Under the pieces are notes generated by a model. That model saw nothing but the letters and a program-made list of their open reading frames with translations, had not been told where the DNA came from and did not search any database. From Phycisphaeraceae bacterium (GTDB taxonomy: Bacteria > Planctomycetota > Phycisphaerae > Phycisphaerales > UBA1924): a DNA stretch of 9,781 nt. A program made the position numbers and the translations under genes. Position 1 is the stretch's first letter; each line of letters opens with the position of its first letter. The stretch lies in assembly GCA_009827215.1 (NCBI GenBank), contig WUAJ01000076.1, positions 1-9,781 of the forward strand, given 5' to 3'. Shown piece by piece: positions 1 through 5,620 of the stretch.

Positions 1-144
1 GACGCTGGTGTCGAATGGGGGTGTTTCCAGTTCGGTCATTGCGTCGCGATTGGCGCTCAGCTCGCGTTTGATTTCTGGGCCGACGGCGAGGGTCGGGATG
101 AGTGTTGCGAGTGCGGCGGCGGTGATCAATGGTCGTGGATTCAT
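1..144 (-). CDS. Exported protein of unknown function, N-terminal fragment
   Basis: Only the first 48 residues lie inside the window; the rest is beyond position 1. The protein starts MNPRPLITAAALATLIPT, with one Arg followed by a hydrophobic stretch at about residues 5-21 and then a charged region, which reads as a Sec signal peptide or N-terminal anchor. The start is well supported: CGGAG lies six bases upstream of the ATG in the minus-strand reading. It is the last of three minus-strand genes, but a terminator (257-290) and a candidate promoter (185-212) lie between it and the thioredoxin-like gene, so it probably has its own transcript. The visible end (ELETPPFDTSV) would suit the run-in to a redoxin domain, as in its neighbour, but this is a guess; no catalytic motif is visible. 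Confidence 0.75.
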   Translation of the reverse strand, partial: MNPRPLITAAALATLIPTLAVGPEIKRELSANRDAMTELETPPFDTSV

Positions 145-184
145 GGAGTTCTCCGTATATTGAATCAGGGTTATCCGAGATCTG

Positions 185-212
185 AGTGTACCCGATAACT
201 GGTGATTTCAAA
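185..212 (-). promoter_or_regulatory. Candidate promoter for the partial exported gene
   Basis: On the minus strand TTTGAA (207-212) and TACACT (185-190) are separated by 16 bases, a sigma70-like arrangement about 40 bases upstream of the ATG at 144. It lies just downstream, in the direction of transcription, of the terminator at 257-290, where a fresh promoter is expected. Promoter consensus in this lineage is poorly known, so this rests on pattern only. Confidence 0.35.
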
Positions 213-256
213 GCGGGGTTTTGTGAATTTGGGGTGATGAATGCTGTTTGGGGCTG

Positions 257-290
257 AAAAACAAGCACCCGCTTGGTTCAGCGAGTGCTT
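257..290 (-). terminator. Rho-independent terminator of the thioredoxin-like gene
   Basis: Read on the minus strand, the arms AAGCACTCGC (281-290) and GCGGGTGCTT (263-272) form a ten-base-pair stem with one G-T wobble. An eight-base loop separates them and GTTTTT (257-262) follows. This is a textbook intrinsic terminator. It lies about 70 bases past the stop codon of the thioredoxin-like gene (362) and upstream of the next minus-strand gene, so it separates the two transcripts. Confidence 0.85.
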
Positions 291-301
291 GGGGGAGCTT
301 T

Positions 302-346
302 GAACGCTAGCGCGTGGTTCAAAGGTTGAACCGACGGCGAGCGTTT
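302..346. repeat. Nested inverted repeat in the 3' untranslated region
   Basis: A perfect seven-base inverted repeat, GGTTCAA (316-322) and TTGAACC (326-332), has a three-base loop. It is enclosed by a second perfect six-base pair of arms, AACGCT (303-308) and AGCGTT (340-345). Together they form a long interrupted hairpin between the stop codon of the thioredoxin-like gene and its terminator. It has no T-run, so it is not itself a second terminator. It could stabilise the mRNA 3' end or be a protein-binding palindrome. Confidence 0.5.
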
Positions 347-361
347 GGGTTGCGGGTGTGA

Positions 362-1111
362 TCAGCCTTCGACTTTTGTCGTCATAGCTGAGCCTGCTTG
401 CGCGGACTTGCGTGCTTGGACGGCTGGGTCTGCGGCGAGGGTTTTATTGACGGCTGGGATGAAGTCTTCTTCGTGTGGGTTTCCGATCCAGCGGATGATG
501 CCGTCGGTTGAGATGACGACGACCAGTGGGATGCCTTTGGATTCGAAGGGTGCGTAGACGGATTGGTCGGCGTCAAAGAGGTGTGCGTACGCGACCTTGT
601 GTTCTTCGACATAGGACTCAACCTTGGACTGCTCTTCGCGTTGTCCTGAGATCGCGAGGACGGCGAGGGAGTCTGGGTTGTCTTTCTGGAGTTCATCGAG
701 GATTGGGGACGCAGCGCGGCAGGGTGGGCACCAGGTTGCCCAGAAGTCGAGGACGACGACTTTGCCTTCTGTTGAGACGGTTTCGGTGAGCCAAGTCTCG
801 GATCCGAGCGCGACTGGGAGTGATTCGCCTTGGAAGTCGTTGGCGTAGAGGTCGGTGTTGTGGGATGGCCAAGCGGCGGTGTCGTAGGAATCGGCGGAGA
901 CGAGGGTCATGTTGACATCGTCCATCGCGGCTTTGGAGTCACAGGCTTGCTTGTCTTTGGAGTCGCATGCTTCCTTTGCGGTATCGCAATGTGCGGCTTT
1001 GGCGCCGGACATTGGGCACTCTTTGGAAGATGAGCAGTCAGGGCCTGCGTTGAGGGCGAGTCCTGATGCGGCGATGATCGGGGCGACGATGAGGGCGAGT
1101 GCTTGGGACAT
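362..1111 (-). CDS. Exported TlpA-like thioredoxin with cysteine-rich N-terminal segment
   Basis: A 249-residue protein with a hydrophobic N-terminus (about 4-21, probably a Sec signal although it lacks the usual Lys/Arg), a spacer with many Cys, and a thioredoxin-fold domain at about 95-228. The active site is W127-C-P-P-C131 in the context LDFWATWCPPC, and the cis-proline is P195 (KGIPLVVV). This matches TlpA/ResA-type thiol-disulfide oxidoreductases, which usually reduce or transfer disulfides in the periplasm, for example in cytochrome c maturation. Residues 26-57 hold five Cys (26, 32, 42, 49, 57) and a repeated ACDSK unit; they could bind metal or act as a redox relay, which is inference. 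I see no lipobox. The start is fixed by AAGGAG seven bases before the ATG. It lies 103 bases downstream of the TrmH-like gene on the same strand and is followed by a terminator. Confidence 0.88.
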   Translation of the reverse strand: MSQALALIVAPIIAASGLALNAGPDCSSSKECPMSGAKAAHCDTAKEACDSKDKQACDSKAAMDDVNMTLVSADSYDTAAWPSHNTDLYANDFQGESLPVALGSETWLTETVSTEGKVVVLDFWATWCPPCRAASPILDELQKDNPDSLAVLAISGQREEQSKVESYVEEHKVAYAHLFDADQSVYAPFESKGIPLVVVISTDGIIRWIGNPHEEDFIPAVNKTLAADPAVQARKSAQAGSAMTTKVEG

Positions 1112-1158
1112 GGGTGTTCTCCTTGATGAGGGACTTGGTAACGACTGCTGGTTGACGA

Positions 1159-1185
1159 CGGGTGGGTTGCACCCGATGGTGCCCC
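1159..1185 (-). promoter_or_regulatory. Two mutually exclusive hairpins upstream of the thioredoxin-like gene
   Basis: Between the TrmH-like stop and the thioredoxin-like start, two stems compete for the same bases. One is CGGGTG (1159-1164) with CACCCG (1170-1175), loop of five. The other is GCACC (1169-1173) with GGTGC (1178-1182), loop of four, extendable by GGG (1164-1166) with CCC (1183-1185) across a two-base bulge. They share 1169-1173 and cannot form together, as in attenuators. Neither is followed by a T-run, so a switch is only a possibility; they may simply separate the two genes. Confidence 0.3.
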
Positions 1186-1214
1186 TCTGCTTGATGATCC
1201 CGATTGAGTGGGTG

Positions 1215-2090
1215 TTAGCCCTTGGGTGGGATCAATCTGTGGAGAGCAACGGCTGCCGCGACGGCAATATTCAGAGAATCCGCGGATTTGACCAAGGGAA
1301 TTTGGACTTTTTTGTCGGCGGCGTTGAGGGCTTGGGGGGTGAGTCCTGGGCCTTCGGCGCCGAGCACAAGGGCGATTTTGGTGTCTGAGGGGGGATTCTG
1401 GGCGAGTTGGTTGATGTCGTGTGCGTCGGGGGATGGGGTGAGGGCGAGGAGGGTGAAGCCTGCGGCTTGGATGGATTGGAGGGCGGGGATCCAGGAGGAT
1501 TGGTCTTGGATTTGGGTGAAGGGGATGGTGAGGGCGTGTCCCATCGAGACGCGGAGGGACTTTCTATAGAGGGGATCGCAGCATCGGGGTGAGAGGATGA
1601 TGGGGATGTCGGTCCCTGAGAGGGCGGCGGTGGAGCGGAAGACGGATCCCAGGTTGTCGTGGTTGGCGAGGTCCTCGAGGATGACGAGAGCGCGGGCGGA
1701 TTGGAGGAGGTTGTTGAGTTGGGGGTGTTCGATTCGGTGTCCGGCGGCGAGGAGTCCTCGGTGGATGGGGTAGCCTGTGATTTGGTCGAGGGTTGCTCTG
1801 GGAGCGGTGTAGATGGGGACTTCGAGAGGGATCTGGCTCAGGAGCTGAGCGTGGGATTCGATCTTGGATTCGTCGATGAGGACGGAGTGGAGTGGGTACC
1901 TTGAGTGGATGTGGTGCTCGAGGACGAGGGAGCCTTCGGTGATGAAGAGGGGGGCTTTGGATGATTGGTCGACTGCTGACTTTGGAGCGTCCGGATTGTG
2001 CGCGGCTTTGAGCCAGGCGTCTCTTTGATTGCGGTATGGCTCGATCCGTGGGTCATTGTGGTCATGGATTGGGGTGAAACGGTCGATCAT
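1215..2090 (-). CDS. TrmH/SpoU-family RNA 2'-O-methyltransferase
   Basis: A 291-residue SPOUT-superfamily enzyme that should transfer methyl from S-adenosylmethionine to a ribose 2'-OH in tRNA or rRNA. All three family motifs are visible: motif 1, N146-L-G-S-V-F-R152; motif 2, LVLGAEGPGL at 242-251; and motif 3, IPLVKSADSLNIAVAAAVA at 264-282 with S272 and N274, which forms the SAM-binding trefoil knot. Residues 1-130 form the substrate-binding region of the longer TrmH-like proteins, with NDPRIEPYRNQRDAWL early and FITEGSLVLEHHIHSRYP at about 49-66. The exact target nucleotide cannot be read from sequence, so TrmH, RlmB and TsnR-like roles remain open. The best start is the ATG at 2090; only a weak AGGGT lies upstream. 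It is divergent from uppP. Confidence 0.92.
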   Translation of the reverse strand: MIDRFTPIHDHNDPRIEPYRNQRDAWLKAAHNPDAPKSAVDQSSKAPLFITEGSLVLEHHIHSRYPLHSVLIDESKIESHAQLLSQIPLEVPIYTAPRATLDQITGYPIHRGLLAAGHRIEHPQLNNLLQSARALVILEDLANHDNLGSVFRSTAALSGTDIPIILSPRCCDPLYRKSLRVSMGHALTIPFTQIQDQSSWIPALQSIQAAGFTLLALTPSPDAHDINQLAQNPPSDTKIALVLGAEGPGLTPQALNAADKKVQIPLVKSADSLNIAVAAAVALHRLIPPKG

Positions 2091-2097
2091 GGTTGGT

Positions 2098-2124
2098 GTA
2101 CCCTAGACTGATTTTGTAGGGTGC
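2098..2124. promoter_or_regulatory. Inverted repeat in the divergent TrmH-like/uppP intergenic region
   Basis: ACCCTA (2100-2105) and TAGGGT (2117-2122) are perfect inverted arms, extendable by one wobble and one G-C pair to 2098-2124, around an 11-base AT-rich centre. It sits between the divergent starts (2090 and 2161), where an operator or overlapping promoters would be expected. On the minus strand TACAAA (2112-2117) could serve as a -10 element for the TrmH-like gene. Function is inferred from position alone. Confidence 0.35.
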
Positions 2125-2160
2125 GTGCACTGCGAACAGAATGGACTGGTGATCGGCTTG

Positions 2161-3090
2161 ATGGCAAATACTGAAACAATGAGTGTTCTTCAGGCGGTGG
2201 TGCTTGGGGTGGTTGAGGGGATCACGGAGTATCTGCCGATTTCTTCGACGGGGCATCTGATTCTTGCGTCGGAGCTGATGGGGCTGGGGGAAACGGCAAC
2301 ACAGCGCTCGGCGGTTGATACATTCAATATAGTGATTCAGGGGGGCGCGATCCTCGCGGTGCTGGGGTTGTACTTCCCGCGCGTGGTGCAGATGTGCAAG
2401 GGATTGATCGGGAAGGACAGCGATGGGCTCAAGCTCGCGATCCGGATCATTGTGGCGTTTCTTCCTGCGGCGGTTTTGGGGGTGCTGCTCAACGATTGGA
2501 TCGAGAGCAAGTTGTTTAATACGCCGATGGTTTTAACGGCGCTGGCGCTGGGTGGGGTGTTCATGATTGTGATTGATAAGTGGAAGTTTGCGAAACACAA
2601 AGAAGGTGAAGTGTTTGAGGAGGGGATGGATCTGCATGAGATCAGTATTGTGCAGGCGCTGATGATCGGGTTGCTTCAGTGCGTGGCGATGTGGCCTGGC
2701 ACTTCGCGGTCGATGATGACGATCGCTGGGGGTGTGCTCGTTGGGCTCAAACCAAAGCGTGCGGCGGAGTTTAGTTTCTTGCTCGGACTCCCGACGCTTG
2801 GGGGCGCAACGGTGTATTCGTTGTACAAGTCGGTGAGCGGTGATGGGCCTGACATGTTTGAGGTGATCGGGTGGACGCCGATTGTTGTGGGATTGGTGGT
2901 GGCGACGATCAGCGCGGCGCTGGCGGTGAAGTGGCTTGTGGCGTTTCTCACGAAGCACGGCTTGGCGGTGTTCGGGTATTACCGGTTGATCCTGACGGCG
3001 GTGTTGGGCGGGGCGATCGCGATGGGTGTGGTGAGTTTGCACGCGGGGGATTCGAGTGTGAGTGATGAGATTCTTGAGGTGCAGCCATGA
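2161..3090 (+). CDS. uppP: Undecaprenyl-diphosphatase UppP (BacA)
   Basis: Integral membrane phosphatase that converts undecaprenyl diphosphate to the monophosphate, recycling the lipid carrier for peptidoglycan and other envelope polymers; overproduction gives bacitracin resistance in other bacteria. Both family signatures are present: E19-x3-E23 followed by YLPISSTGH, and P179-G-T-S-R183-S-M-M-T187, holding the catalytic Glu and Arg residues. Several hydrophobic helices fill the rest, and about 309 residues is slightly above the usual length. The start is uncertain. The reading frame is open back to a GTG at 2125, but family members begin close to the MSVLQ at 2179, so I chose the ATG at 2161 (MANTET). 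No strong Shine-Dalgarno site precedes any of the three. Its last bases overlap the serA start (ATGA). Confidence 0.95.
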   Translation: MANTETMSVLQAVVLGVVEGITEYLPISSTGHLILASELMGLGETATQRSAVDTFNIVIQGGAILAVLGLYFPRVVQMCKGLIGKDSDGLKLAIRIIVAFLPAAVLGVLLNDWIESKLFNTPMVLTALALGGVFMIVIDKWKFAKHKEGEVFEEGMDLHEISIVQALMIGLLQCVAMWPGTSRSMMTIAGGVLVGLKPKRAAEFSFLLGLPTLGGATVYSLYKSVSGDGPDMFEVIGWTPIVVGLVVATISAALAVKWLVAFLTKHGLAVFGYYRLILTAVLGGAIAMGVVSLHAGDSSVSDEILEVQP

Positions 3091-4334
3091 GTGATGGGAT
3101 GAAGACTTCGTTTCCGAAGGACAAGATTGAGGTGGTGCTGCTGGAGGGGACGCATCCTTCGGGGACGCTTCTGATCGAGCGCGAGGGGTTTCATGTCACG
3201 GCGTTGCACGGCGCGCTGGAGGGCGATGCGCTGATCAAGGTGATCGGGCGGGCGCATGTGGTGGGTGTGCGTTCGAAGACACAACTGACTGGGGAGGTCT
3301 TGAGGCACTGCGAGCGGCTGCTTGCGGTGGGGTGCTTTTGTGCGGGGACGAATCAGGTGGATCTGGATGTCGCGGCTTCGATGGGGGTGCCGGTGTTTAA
3401 CTCGCCGTTCTCGAACACGCGGTCTGTTGCGGAGTTGACTCTCAGCGAGATCATCGCGCTACATCGGCGTGTGTCGCATCGGTCGGCGCTGCTGCACAAA
3501 GGCGAGTGGGACAAGAGCGCGGATCGTTCGCACGAGGTGCGTGGTCGGACGCTTGGGATTATTGGGTATGGGCATATCGGATCGCAGATTAGTGTGCTAG
3601 CTGAGGCCGTGGGGATGAGGGTGGTGTTCTTTGATGTCGAGAGCAAGCTCCCGCTGGGGAACGCGGGGTCAGTGGGGTCGATTGATGAGCTATTGAAGGT
3701 TTCGGATGTGGTGAGTATCCATGTCCCTGAGACGAGCGACACGGTCGGGATGATCGACGCGAAGCGGATCGGGCTGATGAAGCACGGGGCGTATCTGATT
3801 AACAACGCGCGTGGTTCGGTGGTGGATCTTGAGGCGCTGCGTGTCGCGGTGGATGCGGGGCATATCGCGGGGGCGGCGGTGGATGTGTTCCCGGATGAGC
3901 CTGCGAAGCGGGGCGAGTCGTTTACGAATGTGATGCAGGGGGCGGAGAATGTGATTCTGACGCCTCATGTTGGGGGATCGACGATCGAGGCGCAGGAAGC
4001 GATCAGCGTCGACGCGGCTGAGAAGCTGGTGAAGTTTGTCAATCGCGGCACGACGACGGGCGCGGTCAATGTTCCCAATGTGGATCTTCCTTCGCAGGAG
4101 GTCGAGGGGGTGCGGGCGCATCGGATTTTGAATTTCCATCGAAATGTTCCCGGTGTGCTCGGGAAGTTTCACGAGGCGGCGAGCTCGCTGGGTGTGAATA
4201 TTTCGGGGCAGTACCTGCGGACGGTCGGCGAGCTCGGCTATGTCGTGCTTGATGCGGATCCGAGCGGTGCTGAGGCGCTCAAGGACGCGATGGACGGGAT
4301 CGAGGAGTCGGTTCGGACGCGCATGTTGTGGTGA
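3087..4334 (+). CDS. serA: D-3-phosphoglycerate dehydrogenase SerA, ACT-domain type
   Basis: First enzyme of the phosphorylated serine pathway: oxidises 3-phosphoglycerate to 3-phosphohydroxypyruvate with NAD+. The 415-residue length and layout match the E. coli-type short enzyme: substrate-binding domain, nucleotide-binding domain with G160-Y-G-H-I-G165, the catalytic set R242 (NNARGS), E271 (FPDEP) and H294 (TPHVGGST), then a C-terminal ACT domain from about residue 345 (RILNFHRNVPGVLGKF). The extra middle domain of the long bacterial form is absent. ACT domains of this enzyme usually bind serine for feedback inhibition, so the same is likely here. The ATG overlaps the uppP stop as ATGA, with GAGGTG just upstream as ribosome binding site, so it is translationally coupled to uppP. 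No terminator is visible in the 20 bases before the convergent gene. Confidence 0.97.
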   Translation: MSDGMKTSFPKDKIEVVLLEGTHPSGTLLIEREGFHVTALHGALEGDALIKVIGRAHVVGVRSKTQLTGEVLRHCERLLAVGCFCAGTNQVDLDVAASMGVPVFNSPFSNTRSVAELTLSEIIALHRRVSHRSALLHKGEWDKSADRSHEVRGRTLGIIGYGHIGSQISVLAEAVGMRVVFFDVESKLPLGNAGSVGSIDELLKVSDVVSIHVPETSDTVGMIDAKRIGLMKHGAYLINNARGSVVDLEALRVAVDAGHIAGAAVDVFPDEPAKRGESFTNVMQGAENVILTPHVGGSTIEAQEAISVDAAEKLVKFVNRGTTTGAVNVPNVDLPSQEVEGVRAHRILNFHRNVPGVLGKFHEAASSLGVNISGQYLRTVGELGYVVLDADPSGAEALKDAMDGIEESVRTRMLW

Positions 4335-4354
4335 ATTATCAAAATCACCAGAAA

Positions 4355-4813
4355 TCAATCGTGATCTTCACTATGTCTGTTCCTGAAGTAGCGTATCGAT
4401 TTCTTGCGAAACCATGGGATGTGCAAACATGAATAACCCGTGACAGCATTCCATCCGTTTTCACCTTTCCGTTGTAGCGTAGATTTTACAACGGACTGAC
4501 CTCTCCGTACCACCTTGAGCCGATAGGTTCCATTGATGAGTCCGTATACAGCTGCAACAAATTCTTCAACAACGCTTTCTTCAGTACACGGAAACCACTC
4601 AACCCAAAAACCACTAGCGCATAGATGTAGTTCATCACCTTGGAGATTCAGCCCAATCCAGAAATCCAAGCCGTGCTGCGCTGGGATATTCAGTTCCAGA
4701 TCGAAATGCTCATCAGGCTTCGTGAGTTCCATTTCTAGATCCGGGAAATCAGCTTGAATCTGTTCAAACACGGTATTTGCAATTGCTTTGAGATCCTGTG
4801 ATTTGCTCGACAT
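4355..4813 (-). CDS. Uncharacterised protein, probably horizontally acquired
   Basis: A 152-residue protein I cannot assign to a named family. It starts MSSKSQDLKAIANTVFEQIQ, probably an N-terminal helix, has an acidic middle (about 21-61), then an aromatic block G68-F-W-V-E-W-F-P-C76, a helix-like EESVVEEFVAAVYGLING (78-95) and a basic C-terminus (RKKSIRYFRNRH). It has no signal peptide, membrane segment or catalytic motif I recognise, and looks like a small soluble alpha/beta protein. The frame stays open upstream to 5101, but that part lies antisense to tsaE; the MSSKSQ start is preferred because the upstream residues lack protein-like character and overlap tsaE. It converges with serA (stops 20 bases apart) and diverges from tsaE. 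Composition is unlike that of every neighbour (see the island entry). It could be a lone cargo gene or remnant of a mobile cassette. Confidence 0.72.
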   Translation of the reverse strand: MSSKSQDLKAIANTVFEQIQADFPDLEMELTKPDEHFDLELNIPAQHGLDFWIGLNLQGDELHLCASGFWVEWFPCTEESVVEEFVAAVYGLINGTYRLKVVRRGQSVVKSTLQRKGENGWNAVTGYSCLHIPWFRKKSIRYFRNRHSEDHD

Positions 4814-4821
4814 CGTGTTGG

Positions 4822-4827
4822 AGTGTA
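4822..4827 (-). promoter_or_regulatory. Candidate -10 element for the uncharacterised gene
   Basis: TACACT on the minus strand ends eight bases before the ATG at 4813, inside the eight-base palindrome GTGTACAC (4823-4830). The same hexamer with a similar flank (GTACACTC) occurs at 184-191 before the first gene. No Shine-Dalgarno site is seen, so transcription would start at or just before the ATG. Confidence 0.3.
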
Positions 4828-4913
4828 CACGATTCACTGATACAGACCGAACTAATCGGGTATGGAGGTCTGAGATTGGTTGGCATTTTACTTTGGGGGG
4901 CGAACAATCGAGG

Positions 4914-5573
4914 ATGCCACAGTTTGAGCGGGTTTCGGAATCTTTAGAGCATACTTCGGTGATCGCGAAGGACTTTGCGGCGGTGTTGCGGCGCGGGGAT
5001 CTGGTGCGTCTGGTTGGGGAGATGGGCGCGGGGAAGACGACCTTTGTGCGCGAGGTCGCGGGAGCGATGGGGGCGGATGTTTCGATGGTGAGCTCCCCCA
5101 CTTTCGTGTTGATGAATATCTATCCGTGCACAGTCAGCGGCGAGGATGGGTCGATCGCGCATCTGGATTGCTATCGCTTTGGAGATGCGGACGAGCTTGA
5201 GGCGCTGGGGTGGGATCGGGTGTGCGATGATGGATCGGTTCGGCTTGTTGAATGGCCCGAGCGGATCGATGAGGTGCTTGGTGATGAAGAGGCTGATCAA
5301 TCAGTTTGCACGATCACGATCTCGCATGTGGATGAGGGGGTTCGGGGGTTTGTGATTGAAGTCCCTGACTCGTGGATGGAGCGGGCGAGTGCGATGGCGC
5401 TCAAGGCGCGGGACGCGGTGAAGTGTCCGGTGACTGGGGAGGCGGTGCATCCGGAGAGCGCGAGCTGGCCGTTTGTGAGCGAGCAGGCGCGGATGAGTGA
5501 TCTGCACGGGTGGATGAACGAGAAGTTTGCGATCACTCGTCCGATTGAGCAGGCGGATCTTGATCAAGAGTGA
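4914..5573 (+). CDS. tsaE: TsaE, tRNA t6A-synthesis ATPase, with degenerate YacG-like C-terminal tail
   Basis: ATPase partner of TsaB/TsaD in making N6-threonylcarbamoyladenosine at A37 of ANN-decoding tRNAs. Walker A is G35-E-M-G-A-G-K41-T42; it is followed by SSPTFVLMNIYP, then HLDCYRFGDADELEALGWD, and LVEWPER, all classic TsaE blocks. The start is the ATG at 4914 (MPQFERV), because upstream codons fall into low-GC island sequence without TsaE character; the ribosome site is weak. TsaE normally ends near residue 150, but this protein has 219. Residues 171-219 follow the pattern of YacG, the small zinc-finger gyrase inhibitor: CPVTG, then WPFVSEQARMSDLHGWMNEKF. Three of four zinc Cys are replaced (T174, V188, A192). 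The ATPase assignment is firm; the tail assignment is by eye. exbB follows 47 bases downstream on the same strand. Confidence 0.93.
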   Translation: MPQFERVSESLEHTSVIAKDFAAVLRRGDLVRLVGEMGAGKTTFVREVAGAMGADVSMVSSPTFVLMNIYPCTVSGEDGSIAHLDCYRFGDADELEALGWDRVCDDGSVRLVEWPERIDEVLGDEEADQSVCTITISHVDEGVRGFVIEVPDSWMERASAMALKARDAVKCPVTGEAVHPESASWPFVSEQARMSDLHGWMNEKFAITRPIEQADLDQE

Positions 5574-5575
5574 GT

Positions 5576-5589
5576 GCTCGTGATCGAGC
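5576..5589 (+). repeat. Small hairpin after the tsaE stop
   Basis: GCTCG (5576-5580) and CGAGC (5585-5589) form a perfect five-base-pair stem with a TGAT loop, three bases past the stop codon. The ten-base palindrome CTTGATCAAG (5559-5568) precedes it inside the gene end. There is no T-run, so it is not a convincing intrinsic terminator; it may mark the end of the tsaE transcript or be chance. Confidence 0.3.
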
Positions 5590-5608
5590 GTGACGGCGCT
5601 TGCGGTGG

Positions 5609-5614
5609 TATTGT
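5609..5614 (+). promoter_or_regulatory. Candidate leaderless-type -10 element for exbB
   Basis: TATTGT ends six bases before the ATG at 5621, which would put transcription start on the A of the start codon. No Shine-Dalgarno sequence and no -35 hexamer resembling TTGACA at normal spacing are seen. The call is supported by the same arrangement before three other genes in the window. Confidence 0.4.
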
Positions 5615-5620
5615 GTGGGT

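Larger units (their letters stand above)
4335..4900. other. Low-GC, reversed-skew island between serA and tsaE
   Basis: Hand counts give 27 G+C in 60 bases for both 4381-4440 and 4561-4620, against 42 in 60 for 3841-3900. In 4561-4620 the plus strand has 6 G and 21 C, whereas flanking genes on either strand show two to four times more G than C on the plus strand. The island contains one gene (4355-4813) and its upstream region. No integrase, transposase, tRNA or flanking direct repeat is visible, so the mechanism of entry is unknown. The edges are approximate and fall in the intergenic gaps. Confidence 0.7.

Noticed and set aside
2125..2160. GTG start of uppP at 2125
   Set aside because: It would add MHCEQNGLVIGL, unlike any UppP N-terminus I know, and would run into the inverted repeat region; not fully excluded.
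3011..3022. GCGATCGC octamer (HIP1-like), also near 8046
   Set aside because: Only two copies were noticed in 9.8 kb, and the many GATCG strings follow from codon preference in GC-rich DNA; no clear enrichment.
2533..3042. A 169-codon minus-strand open frame
   Set aside because: Antisense to uppP in its conserved PGTSRS half; composition biased to His/Arg/Gln with no recognisable motif.
4329..4350. TGGTGA...TCACCA hairpin at the serA stop as a terminator
   Set aside because: The stem has only six pairs, a ten-base loop and no T-run on either strand.
4788..4913. Longer tsaE start at 4788
   Set aside because: The added 42 residues come from the low-GC island, overlap the divergent gene's 5' end and have no TsaE similarity.
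4814..5101. N-terminal extension of the minus-strand uncharacterised gene to a 248-residue protein
   Set aside because: The extension runs antisense through the TsaE Walker A region, reads as Ser/Pro/Arg-rich noise and changes composition abruptly at the internal MSSKSQ start.
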